From: an uncultured Azospirillum sp.
GTDB taxonomy: Bacteria > Pseudomonadota > Alphaproteobacteria > Azospirillales > Azospirillaceae
Length of the DNA: 64,000 nt
Direction of reading: 5' to 3'
Assembly (NCBI RefSeq): GCF_946480385.1
Contig: NZ_CAMLJP010000006.1
Location: 1 to 64,000, forward strand
The notes under the pieces: model-generated
Database searches by the model: none
Seen by the model: the letters and a program-made list of their open reading frames with translations, nothing else
What the model was told of the DNA's origin: nothing
Position numbers and translations under genes: made by a program
Shown: piece after piece, positions 45,322 through 53,564 of the stretch
Layout: every line of letters starts with the position of its first letter
Position numbering within the stretch: the first letter of the stretch is position 1

Positions 45322-46158
45322 TTATTCGGCGGGCTGCAGGCCGGCCTGCGGCAGGCGGCGCTTCGGCGCCGTGCGGACATGGGTGGCGTAGAGCGTCAGC
45401 CCAGTGAAGGCCAGACCGCCAACCAGATTGCCCAGCACCGTCGGCAGTTCGTTCCAGATCATGTAGTCCATGATCGAGAATTTACCGCCCATCAGCATCG
45501 CCGACGGGAACAGGAACATGTTCACCACCGAATGCTCGAAGGTCATGCCGAAGAACAGCATGATCGGCATCCACATAGCGATCACCTTGCCGCTGACCGA
45601 GGTGGAGATCATCGCACCGACGACGCCGGTGGAGACCATCCAGTTGCACAGCATGCCGCGCAGGAAGATGGTCAGCATGCCGGCCGCGCCATACTGTGCA
45701 TAGCCCAGCGTCCGGTTCTCGCCGATGTGGGAGATGACGGTGCCGACCTTGTCCGGCGGGGTGGAGAAGCCATAGGTGAAGACCACCGCCATCATCACGG
45801 CGACCGTCAGCGCGCCCAGGAAGTTGCCGATGAACACCAGCCCCCAGTTGCGCAGCACGCCGGCAACAGTAACGCCCGGCCGCTTGTCGATCAGCGCCAG
45901 CGGCGACAGCACGAACACGCCGGTCAGCAGGTCGAAGCCCAGCAGATACAGCATGCAGAAGCCGACCGGGAACAGGATGGCGCCGATGATCGGGAAGCCC
46001 GTCTGGACCGTGACCGTGACGGCGAAGACCGCCGCCAGCGCCAGGATCGCCCCGGCCATATAGGCGCGGATGACGGTGTCGCGGGTGGACATGAAAATCT
46101 TGGATTCGCCGGCATCCACCATTTTGGTGACGAACTCGGAGGGCACCAGATACGACAT
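45322..46158 (-). CDS. Formate/nitrite transporter family channel
   Basis: A 278-residue FNT family membrane protein with six hydrophobic helices. Family features include RAYMAGAILALAAVFAVTV in helix 1, a NFLGAL motif in the middle, LCNWMVSTGVVGA in the central pore and FEHSVVNMFLFP near the fourth helix. ATG 46158 (MSYLVPSEFV) is preceded by GGGG; an 92-residue extension upstream is rejected. The sigma54 promoter about 180 bases upstream and the kinase downstream suggest a nitrogen-controlled nitrite channel rather than formate transport, but the two cannot be told apart by sequence here. Confidence 0.92.
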   Translation of the reverse strand: MSYLVPSEFVTKMVDAGESKIFMSTRDTVIRAYMAGAILALAAVFAVTVTVQTGFPIIGAILFPVGFCMLYLLGFDLLTGVFVLSPLALIDKRPGVTVAGVLRNWGLVFIGNFLGALTVAVMMAVVFTYGFSTPPDKVGTVISHIGENRTLGYAQYGAAGMLTIFLRGMLCNWMVSTGVVGAMISTSVSGKVIAMWMPIMLFFGMTFEHSVVNMFLFPSAMLMGGKFSIMDYMIWNELPTVLGNLVGGLAFTGLTLYATHVRTAPKRRLPQAGLQPAE

Positions 46159-46819
46159 GACGAGTCCCCTTGGAACAAGCGCTGAAGAAACGGCACGCAG
46201 CGTCCGGTTAAGCCCGCGCGGCACCGGTTCGGTGCGGGGCGGGGGAGGGAAGACGCACTGCGTGTGATTTGGGTGCGAGCCCCGGTCTTTGGTCCCGCGC
46301 GGGTCAAACCGCCGTTGGCTTGAACGGGAAAACGCTCTGCACGCGATGTGCCAATCGCACCGATGCCGTAAACCCGGCGGATTTCGCCCGCCGCCCTTCC
46401 TGTCGCTGTGCAGCGCCGAGCCGCAGTTGCCCAAAGACTGTGCTTTGATGAATAAAAAACAGCCATTTGTATAGGAAGGATTGTGAGACCCGACAGGCTT
46501 GCCGTCGTCAGCCGTGCCGCCGTTGGGCCGAAGTCTTTCAGATTGTTAACCGTGCTGGAGAAGACTATCGTTCCGCATCAATGCTTTGGCCGAAAGCAGG
46601 GGATGTCAGCCCGCCTATGGGTCAGGTTCGGTTACCTTTTCGTTATAATTTCCCTTCATATTGTGAGACAGTATCGGCGATGTCGCTTGACGGGTCTCTC
46701 CGAACCGGCGTCTACTTTGCCGCATTGCGGGAAAGTGGAAGTTCCACAATCGTTGTTTGAGTTGCAGGCTTATGTTTTTTCCAGGCGGTTCGGGATTGGC
46801 GTCGGATGAGGCGCGCACG
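46159..46819. promoter_or_regulatory. 661-base divergent intergenic region, no gene
   Basis: This gap separates the transporter (minus) and the PAS-GGDEF-EAL gene (plus). The transporter side holds a sigma54 promoter at 46338-46353. On the plus side TATAAT at 46644-46649 is a good -10 box, but its -35 region is weak. The rest holds no ORF that looks coding. An inverted or hairpin leader of the NasT type was looked for and not convincingly seen. Confidence 0.5.
46338..46353 (-). promoter_or_regulatory. Sigma54 (-24/-12) promoter for the formate/nitrite transporter
   Basis: On minus the site reads TGGCACATCGCGTGCA. It has the full -24 box TGGCAC and a -12 box one base off TTGCA, with GG and GC ten bases apart. 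Transcription would start near 46327, giving a leader of about 170 bases. Sigma54 control with NtrC would suit nitrite uptake; no clear NtrC site was identified. Confidence 0.65.
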
Positions 46820-48877
46820 ATGAGTCACGAGACGGAAGAACAGTACCGCAGCATCTTCGAAAATGCTGTCGAGGGCATCTATCAGACGACTGTCGACGGC
46901 CGTTACCTGCGGGTCAATCCGGCACTTGCCGACATCTATGGCTATGCTTCCCCAGAAGACCTGATTGCCAACCTCACCGACATCGCCTGCCAGCTCTATG
47001 TCGATCCAGGCAAGCGCGAGGCCTTTGCCGATCTGATGGCCCGCCAGGACCGGGTCCACAGTTTCGAGGCGCGCGTCTTCCGTCGCGACGGGTCGATCAT
47101 CTGGATCGCGGAGAGTGCGCGCTGCGTGCGCGATGCCGCCGGCCGCATCCGCTATTATGAAGGCACCGTCCAGGACATCACCGAACGCAAGCAGCATGAG
47201 GAGAAGATCCGGCTGCTCGCCACCGTGTTCGACAGCGTCGCCGACGGCATCCTGATCGTCGATCCCGAACTGACGGTGCAGGCGATCAACCCGGCCTACG
47301 AGATCATGACCGGGTTCCAGCGGGAAGAGCTGCTGCGCCGGCCGCTGGTCCTCTTCGCCCCCGGTTCGCACGAGCGGGAGTTCGTCGACGCCATCTGGAC
47401 CACCGCGCGGCAGGCCGGGCGGTGGCAGGGGGAGGTCACCAGTTTCCGCCATTCCGGCGACGCCTTCGCCGCCGCCCTGTCGGTGACGTCGGTCCGCGCG
47501 CCGAGCGGCGTGCTGGAACATTACGTCCTGACCATCGCCGACATCAGCCAGCGCAAGTCGCAGGAACACCAAATCCGCTATCAGGCCAGCTTCGACCGGC
47601 TGACCGATTTGCCCAACCGCTGGCTGGTCTGCGAAAGGCTGGAAGAGGCGATCGTCCGCGCCCAGCGCGGCAAGAGCAAAGTCGCCGTCGCCTTTCTCGA
47701 CCTCAACCGCTTCAAGCAGGTGAACGACACGCTGGGCCACCATGCCGGTGACGAACTGCTGAAACTGGTGGCGCGGCGCCTGCGCAACTGCACCCGCATG
47801 ACCGACACCGTCGGCCGGCTGGGCGGGGACGAGTTCCTGATCGTCGCTCCCGATGCCGCCGACCGTTCGGCCGGCGCTCGGCTGGTGGAAAAGATACTCT
47901 ATTCGATGGCGGAACCGTTCAGCGTCCACAATCAGGAGCTGTTCTGCGGCGCGTCCATCGGCATCGCCTTCTATCCCGACGACGGCGAGACGGCGGACCA
48001 GCTTCTGCGCAACGCCGATCTGGCGATGTACCATGCCAAGCGCAACCCGGAGCACAAATACGTCTTCTACGACAGCGGGATGCGTGAGCGGTCGGGCTTC
48101 ACCCTGGGGTTGGAGAGCGACCTGCGCCGTGCCAGCGGCGGCGACGAGTTCGAGCTGCATTTCCAGCCCAAGATCGACCTTGCCGGCAACCGCACCATCG
48201 GGGCGGAGGCACTGATCCGCTGGCGCCATCCGGTGCGCGGCATGGTCAGCCCGGCGGAGTTCATTCCGCTGGCCGAGGAAACCGGCCTGATCTGGGAGAT
48301 CGGCGCCTGGACGCTGATCGAATCCTGTCGCCGGCTGGCGGGTTGGATCGAGCGCGGTTTGCCGATCCCGTCGGTGTCGGTGAATCTGTCGCCGCGTCAG
48401 TTCCAGGACGCCCGCCTCGTCGGCTTCGTCCGCAGCGTGGTGGAGTCCGCCGGGATCCCGGCCGACCGGTTGGAACTGGAGCTGACCGAAGGTGCCATGA
48501 TCGGTGACATCGAGAAGGCGGTGACGATCCTCAATGGGCTGAAGGACATCGGCGTTCGGCTGTCGATCGACGATTTCGGCACCGGTTATTCCTCGCTGGC
48601 TTATCTGAAGCGCTTCCCCATCGACACGCTGAAGATCGACCGCAGCTTCGTCCGCGACATCGTCAAGTCGACCACCGATCCGGCCATCGTCGGCACCATC
48701 GTCAATCTGGCTGAAAGTCTGGGATTCGACACCATCGCCGAGGGGGTGGAGACGCAGGAGCAGGCCGACATGCTGCGCCTGCAGCGCTGCACCCGCATCC
48801 AGGGCTATCTCATCAGCCGGCCGCTGCCGGTCGACCAGTTCGAGACCTTCCTCAGCAACAGCGTGGTGCCGGCCTGA
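46820..48877 (+). CDS. PAS-PAS-GGDEF-EAL cyclic-di-GMP enzyme
   Basis: A 685-residue signalling protein. Two PAS sensor domains come first (about residues 8-130 and 135-255), each followed by a PAC-like segment such as YEGTVQDITERK. Then a GGDEF domain has the intact motif GGDEF at residues 335-339, and an EAL domain has EAL at 463-465 plus DDFGTGYSSLAYLKRFPIDTLKIDRSFV. Both synthesis and breakdown of cyclic di-GMP are thus possible. There are no membrane helices, so it is cytoplasmic. ATG 46820 follows GGATGAGG; earlier starts lack one. An exopolysaccharide locus lies nearby, a common cyclic-di-GMP target, but no link is shown. Confidence 0.93.
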   Translation: MSHETEEQYRSIFENAVEGIYQTTVDGRYLRVNPALADIYGYASPEDLIANLTDIACQLYVDPGKREAFADLMARQDRVHSFEARVFRRDGSIIWIAESARCVRDAAGRIRYYEGTVQDITERKQHEEKIRLLATVFDSVADGILIVDPELTVQAINPAYEIMTGFQREELLRRPLVLFAPGSHEREFVDAIWTTARQAGRWQGEVTSFRHSGDAFAAALSVTSVRAPSGVLEHYVLTIADISQRKSQEHQIRYQASFDRLTDLPNRWLVCERLEEAIVRAQRGKSKVAVAFLDLNRFKQVNDTLGHHAGDELLKLVARRLRNCTRMTDTVGRLGGDEFLIVAPDAADRSAGARLVEKILYSMAEPFSVHNQELFCGASIGIAFYPDDGETADQLLRNADLAMYHAKRNPEHKYVFYDSGMRERSGFTLGLESDLRRASGGDEFELHFQPKIDLAGNRTIGAEALIRWRHPVRGMVSPAEFIPLAEETGLIWEIGAWTLIESCRRLAGWIERGLPIPSVSVNLSPRQFQDARLVGFVRSVVESAGIPADRLELELTEGAMIGDIEKAVTILNGLKDIGVRLSIDDFGTGYSSLAYLKRFPIDTLKIDRSFVRDIVKSTTDPAIVGTIVNLAESLGFDTIAEGVETQEQADMLRLQRCTRIQGYLISRPLPVDQFETFLSNSVVPA

Positions 48878-48933
48878 ACTCACAATAAGCGACGGGCGCC
48901 GTCATGCCGGCGCCGGTGCGCTTTCTTCCGGGC

Positions 48934-49728
48934 TTACGGTGCCGTCCGTTCCAGGAAATACTCCATCTCCTGGATGATCCCACTTTGCGCGGCCCAGAGG
49001 GCGGCCTGGGTGCGGTTGCGGACATTGATGGTCTGCATGATGTGACGGACATGCAGCTTCACCAGATCCTCGGTCATCCCCATCTCGCGCGCGATCTCCT
49101 TGTTGCTGCATCCGTCCATGATGAGCTTCAGGATGCGGGCGTGGCGCGGATAGAGGCCGGGATAGCCCAACAGTTCGCTTTCATGCTGGGCCACCGCCCC
49201 GTCCTCTCCGCCCCGGCGGAGGGCGGTGGGGGAGAAATAATCGAAGCATTCCTCCGGCACCACCGGCTCGCCGGCATGGATCAGGCGCAGGGACAGCACG
49301 AAGGCGGTGGGGGCCATCCGGTTCAGAAGATAGCCGCGAACGCCGAAGCGCAGGGCCATCCGCATGTGGTGGGCGGAGAACTCGTCGGCGATCATCGCCA
49401 GCTTGGCCTGTTCGCCGTACCAGCTGCGGAAGTTCCAGGCGTCGGTCTTCAGCGAGGCGAGGTCGAACAGCACGATGTCGGCCGTCCGTTCGGAACCGCC
49501 GTTGCTGGCCGGCGGCTCCAGCGTGGTCACGCCGTTGGCGGACATGCCGTCGGAATGGCGGTCGGGGCCGCCGTTGGCCCGGCCGTTCCACATCGTCTTG
49601 GGTGAAAGCCCGGTTGCGAGGCGGCTTTGCGGATCGATGACTTCGAAGCAGTCGTCCAGGATGTTCAGGATGGATTCGCGCAGCAATCGGCTTTGATTGT
49701 GAACAATCACACGAATGCGATCGGACAT
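48934..49728 (-). CDS. LuxR-family response regulator with degenerate receiver
   Basis: A 264-residue regulator. The C-terminal LuxR helix-turn-helix (about residues 195-255) reads LYPRHARILKLIMDGCSNKEIAREMGMTEDLVKLHVRHIMQTINVRNRTQAALWA. The N-terminal receiver-like half starts IRVIVHNQSRLLRESIL: the acidic pair normally found there (DD) is HN, and the conserved lysine near GYLLNRM is lost. A stretch of about 40 residues rich in Gly, Ser and Asn is inserted after the first helix. It is unlikely to be controlled by normal phosphorylation. ATG 49728 follows GGGGGAGA. It is convergent with the GGDEF-EAL gene. Confidence 0.85.
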   Translation of the reverse strand: MSDRIRVIVHNQSRLLRESILNILDDCFEVIDPQSRLATGLSPKTMWNGRANGGPDRHSDGMSANGVTTLEPPASNGGSERTADIVLFDLASLKTDAWNFRSWYGEQAKLAMIADEFSAHHMRMALRFGVRGYLLNRMAPTAFVLSLRLIHAGEPVVPEECFDYFSPTALRRGGEDGAVAQHESELLGYPGLYPRHARILKLIMDGCSNKEIAREMGMTEDLVKLHVRHIMQTINVRNRTQAALWAAQSGIIQEMEYFLERTAP

Positions 49729-50450
49729 GTCCGTCTCCCCCAAGAAATAGACGAATTGGCGGACGGCATTGCGCGGCCGGAAGGCAAGGATTCCCCCCTG
49801 GATACTTTACTTCGACGTCGGTGGCTTCGGTGTATGGCAATTCGGATCCGCCGGATTCTCGTGTCCGGCGTAAAACCCTCAGCCCCCCGTTCGGGCCGTT
49901 GCCACCATAATCTCCGGTACCTCCGCGTTTGGCCGCGCAATGCCGCATATCCGATGGACGGTGCACGTTGTATCGATCTTCTCGTGCTCGCCCGTTCGAA
50001 TTTAGATCAAACTATGATCCGGCACTCACGGCATTGTCTGCTGCACTTCTGGAATGATTCCAGGCTCAGTTGGGCATGGACTCACACTGTCCGGGCAGAG
50101 TCCTTCGTCAGAAGGCCGGCAGTAATACGTCATCCTTGCGCGCGAATATGGAAGTGATTACCCGCATAAGAGAGGCAGATTCCCGGCGGGTATCGCCGAG
50201 TGGAGATGGTCTAAAGCAAAGGAAGCCAAACGATATTGCCGACCGAAGAAGAAAAAAATCTTTGAAAGACAACTTGCATTAGATATCTTGACTTCTGGTT
50301 CGATACGCATCGGGTCAGTTCATTGACGATAATATAGACTCTTAAACAGGGTTTGCCAGGACAATTTTCACCGAACACCGAAACGAAAACGAAGCCCCGC
50401 CGGGACGGGACTCCGCTTTCGTTTCGATGGCTTGCCGGCCGGCTTTGGCC
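49729..50450. other. 722-base intergenic region, no recognised gene
   Basis: This region lies between the LuxR-type gene (its 5' side) and the end of the carbohydrate-binding protein gene. It is less GC-rich than its surroundings, most clearly at 50210-50350. Short open frames are present but lack ribosome-binding sites and coding-like composition. It probably carries the LuxR gene promoter. No tRNA, repeat array or small RNA could be identified by eye. The stem-loop at 50379-50426 is listed separately. Confidence 0.5.
50379..50426 (-). terminator. Stem-loop downstream of the carbohydrate-binding protein gene
   Basis: CGAAACGAAA (50379-50388) is the exact inverse complement of TTTCGTTTCG (50417-50426). 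The bases between include CCCGCCGGGACGGG, which may extend the fold. It begins 25 bases after the minus-strand stop at 50451. On minus the arm that follows the loop is T-rich, but there is no clean T run, so terminator strength is uncertain. Confidence 0.5.
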
Positions 50451-53222
50451 TTACGCCGCCACGTCGTGGGAGATGGCGAAGACGCCGGTGTCCCAACGGG
50501 CGATGGTGGTGTCGAAGCCGCCGACACCATTCACCACATCGAAGCCCTGCGTGGTGTTGTGGATCAGGTCCTGGACCGTGTAGTGGCCGTTGGCGAGCTG
50601 AAGCTCCACATGGGTGTCGACCGCCTTGCGCGCCGCGGTGTCGTTGAAATCGACACGGTCGGAGGCGACGACGATCAGCCGGTCCTTCTGGTCGTAGAAG
50701 CCGTAGCCGGTGATCTGGGCGTCCGGATCCTTGTCGGTGAAGGTCAGCGGGTAATGATAGTTCAGCGCCTCGTCGCCGATCAGGACCGGCGCCTTGGCCT
50801 TCAGCGCGGCGATCTCGGCATCGCTGAACAGGTTTTTCCCGCCATAGGTCGCCTGCGGAATGATCCAGGCGCTGGGCGTGCTGGCCTTGCTCATCGACGG
50901 CAGGGCCGCGTCGCTGACGTAATAGCCGAAGGTCGCGCCGGCATCGTGCAGCTTGGTGATCGGCTCCAGCAGCTCGCCCAGATAAGCGTTGCCGATGGCG
51001 TTGCCGGCCGGCTCCAGCGCATTCATCGCCTTTTCGGCATTGGCGCTGTAATAGAGCGCCGGGCCGAAGGGACGGGTCGGCACGATGTCGCGCAGCATGT
51101 CCAGCCAGGGCTGCTTCACCTCGCCCCAATCGTGATAGCTGCGCGACCACTGCTCCGCCGCGCGGCGGACGCCGCCCTGGTCGTCGGCGATCATCGTCCA
51201 GCCGCTCTGCAGCCAGGTCTGCTCCAGACGGCCCCAGCCCAGCTCCTCGCGCACCGTACCGGACACGCCGGTGTAGAGGCTGTTCACCGCACCCCAGTAA
51301 TCATCCTCCGACGAGGACATCATGTGGCCGAAATGGGCGTCGGGCGCGCGGGCGGCATGGATGCCCAGCATCGCCTGCTCGTAGGAGGCGGGCGCCTGCT
51401 TGTGCTGCATCTCGAAGCGTTCGAGGGTCTGCACGTTGAACAGGATGTCCTTCTCGTTCATTGTGTCGGCGATCACGCGGGCATCGACGCCGGCGAATTC
51501 CCGCATCGCCGCCGGGGTGAAGGACACCTGGGTGGTCAGCCACGCCGCCTTGCCGGTGTTCTTGACGATGGCATCGTCCACCGCCTTCCAGCTGTTCGCC
51601 CAGCCGTCGACGAAGTAGTCCAGCCACTGGGTCGGGTGGTTGTCGACGATGTCGGCCGCCTGCTGCGCCAGCGTGGAGCCCGCCACCTTGATGCCGGTCT
51701 TGGCGCTGAACTCCGCGATCATGCGGCTGTTGAAGAAGTCCATCACGCCGGAATGCGGGCTGCCGTCGAAGAAGTCGGCCAGCTCATAGCCGCGGGTGCC
51801 GGTCAGGGCCGACAGCCGGCCCAGCTTGTCGGCCATCCAGTCGGCGTAATGGGCGGTGCCGCCGGTCCAGCCGGCCGGCGCGTCCTTGGCGTCCAGCGGC
51901 ATCAGCGGGCTGATATAGCCCCAGCCATAGGGATTGCTGCTGTCGGCGTTCAGGACGTAGCCGTCGGCATCGCGTCCCAGATACTGCTGGTGCGCCTTGA
52001 CCCAGGACACCCAGGCCTTGTGACCGCCCAGGCTGGCGAACTCGCCGCCGTTCTGCGATTCCTCAAAGGTGTCCTCCCACAGCTGCAGGCCGATCAGCGG
52101 CATCACCCCGTCGGACAGATGACCGGCGGCGACGTCGCGGGTTTCCTTCAGGTGCGACGCGTTGGAGTAATCGGGCACCGATTCCCAGAACAGGTGCTGC
52201 GGCGCCAGCCCGCGATCGGCCCCCCAGGAGATGGTCGACACATCGGACATCAGCGGCGGGCGGTCGCTGCTGACCCCGGCGCTGGCGCTGTGGTCGTTCT
52301 TCGGCAACGTTGCGGTCGGCGCGGTCGGCGCCGGCGTGGTGGGGGTGGGAGCGGTCGGTGTGGTGGGTGTGGTCGTGGTGCCGCCGGCGAGCATGTCCTT
52401 GGTGACGGGCACGCTCAGCGTGCCGTTCCACCACAGGCCCTGCTGGCCGGAGATGACGTCCTTGCCGTCCAGCGCGCCGCGGTCATAGGTGACTCCGGCG
52501 GCGGTCGAGGCGACGCTGTGCCCGTTCACCACGACGGAGCCGACATAGAGGCTGCGGTCCTGGCCGTTGACGACGGCGTCGTTGTCGTACTGGACCTGGA
52601 CCTTGTGCGCCTGGGTCGGGTCGAGATCGACCGTGAATTTGTAGGCGGTCTGGCTGGTGGCGGCCACCTTGGCGTCGCCCACCGCCTTGCCGTCGACGAG
52701 AAGCTTGAAGTGCGGCGGCACCCCGCCCGCGCTCTTACCCCAGGCGTTGACGACGACGCTGTAGGACTTGGTGGCCGCCGGAGCCGCAGTCACAGGATCG
52801 GCGGCATCGGCCACCGGGAACAGCGATGCCGGCAGCGGCACGTTCAGCGCACCGCCCCAATAGAGGGCTTCCTGCCCCTTCACCACGTCCTTTCCGTCGA
52901 CCGCACCCTTGTCATAGGTGACCGACGGGTCGGTGGCGGAGATCGACGTGCCGTTCACGGAGATGGCGCGGACGAACAGGTTGCGGTCGACGCCGCCCGA
53001 CAGCCCGTCATTGTCGTAGACGATCTGCAGCTTGTGCGCGCTGTCGGCGGCGACCTTGGTGGAGATGGTGTAGCGCCCCAGGGTGCTGCTGTTCACCGTC
53101 GCCTGTCCGATGGTCGCACCATCGAGCTTGAGCGCCAGATGCGGCCAGACGCCGCCGGCTGCTTGTCCCCACGCGTCGATCGCAAAGGTGACATCGATGA
53201 GATTGGACCCGGTGGACGACAT
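50451..53222 (-). CDS. Large protein with two carbohydrate-binding-like modules, Thr/Pro linker and unknown C-terminal domain
   Basis: A 923-residue protein. Residues 5-135 and 152-278 are two copies of one module. Each contains AWG.(A)AGGV.PH..L..DG, a YDNDG/YDND turn, DR.L.V..I/VVNG and YD.GA.DGKDV..GQ..L.W.G.L.VP. This looks like a calcium-dependent xylan-binding module of the CBM36/CBM60 type. A Thr/Pro linker follows at about 282-307. The remaining 600 residues contain ISWGADRGLAPQHLFWESVPDYSN and many Trp/Asp/Glu and match no family I can name; a glycoside hydrolase-like role is possible. There is no N-terminal signal peptide, so export, if any, would be non-Sec. ATG 53222 follows GGGAG. 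Confidence 0.8.
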   Translation of the reverse strand: MSSTGSNLIDVTFAIDAWGQAAGGVWPHLALKLDGATIGQATVNSSTLGRYTISTKVAADSAHKLQIVYDNDGLSGGVDRNLFVRAISVNGTSISATDPSVTYDKGAVDGKDVVKGQEALYWGGALNVPLPASLFPVADAADPVTAAPAATKSYSVVVNAWGKSAGGVPPHFKLLVDGKAVGDAKVAATSQTAYKFTVDLDPTQAHKVQVQYDNDAVVNGQDRSLYVGSVVVNGHSVASTAAGVTYDRGALDGKDVISGQQGLWWNGTLSVPVTKDMLAGGTTTTPTTPTAPTPTTPAPTAPTATLPKNDHSASAGVSSDRPPLMSDVSTISWGADRGLAPQHLFWESVPDYSNASHLKETRDVAAGHLSDGVMPLIGLQLWEDTFEESQNGGEFASLGGHKAWVSWVKAHQQYLGRDADGYVLNADSSNPYGWGYISPLMPLDAKDAPAGWTGGTAHYADWMADKLGRLSALTGTRGYELADFFDGSPHSGVMDFFNSRMIAEFSAKTGIKVAGSTLAQQAADIVDNHPTQWLDYFVDGWANSWKAVDDAIVKNTGKAAWLTTQVSFTPAAMREFAGVDARVIADTMNEKDILFNVQTLERFEMQHKQAPASYEQAMLGIHAARAPDAHFGHMMSSSEDDYWGAVNSLYTGVSGTVREELGWGRLEQTWLQSGWTMIADDQGGVRRAAEQWSRSYHDWGEVKQPWLDMLRDIVPTRPFGPALYYSANAEKAMNALEPAGNAIGNAYLGELLEPITKLHDAGATFGYYVSDAALPSMSKASTPSAWIIPQATYGGKNLFSDAEIAALKAKAPVLIGDEALNYHYPLTFTDKDPDAQITGYGFYDQKDRLIVVASDRVDFNDTAARKAVDTHVELQLANGHYTVQDLIHNTTQGFDVVNGVGGFDTTIARWDTGVFAISHDVAA

Positions 53223-53564
53223 CGGCACGACTCCCATTAATCGGATATTAAGATCTTGCTAGGTCGGGTTAACCGTATCGGTTGGATTACCCTGCTCGTT
53301 GGGAGTAGTCGCACAGAATTCGCTATAGAAAGGAGAGTCAATCTTGGGACATGACTCTGACTCATCTTTGACTCTTCCAAAAAAATCGATTTTGATTCTG
53401 CGAATGTTTTAGTGTCTGAAGGAATGAGTCCGGCAACGGCAGTCTTAAGCCTGTTGTGTGGCGTCCGTATCTTTCGTTTGTTTGGCGTGGGTGCCGGCGC
53501 CGTGGTCCACTTCGGCACGAACCGCCGCAAATACCGCCGATCAAGCCGGGCAGGAGATCGTTCT
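53223..53564. promoter_or_regulatory. 342-base divergent intergenic region with GACTC repeats
   Basis: This AT-richer gap separates two divergent genes. GACTC occurs at 53353-53357, 53359-53363 and 53370-53374, with inverse copies (GAGTC) near 53334 and 53425. TTGACT at 53369-53374 with TTTGAT at 53392-53397 is a possible weak plus-strand promoter. CAGGAG before ATG 53565 is the ribosome-binding site of the glycosyltransferase gene. No coding sequence was seen. Confidence 0.4.

Noticed and set aside
46159..46330. A NasT-type two-hairpin antitermination leader ahead of the nitrite/formate channel
   Set aside because: The leader is long enough, but no pair of hairpins with the required loops followed by a T-run terminator could be seen.
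48895..48914. A GGCGCCG/CGGCGCC hairpin between the GGDEF-EAL and LuxR-type genes as a terminator
   Set aside because: The stem is only seven pairs and no T run follows on either strand.
50070..50282. A 70-codon plus-strand open frame in the gap after the LuxR-type gene
   Set aside because: No ribosome-binding site, no coding-like composition and no recognisable domain.
50427..53240. A plus-strand open frame of 937 codons opposite the carbohydrate-binding protein gene
   Set aside because: Shadow frame: Gly/Arg/Val-rich with no motif, whereas the minus frame shows two repeated modules, a ribosome-binding site and a downstream stem-loop.
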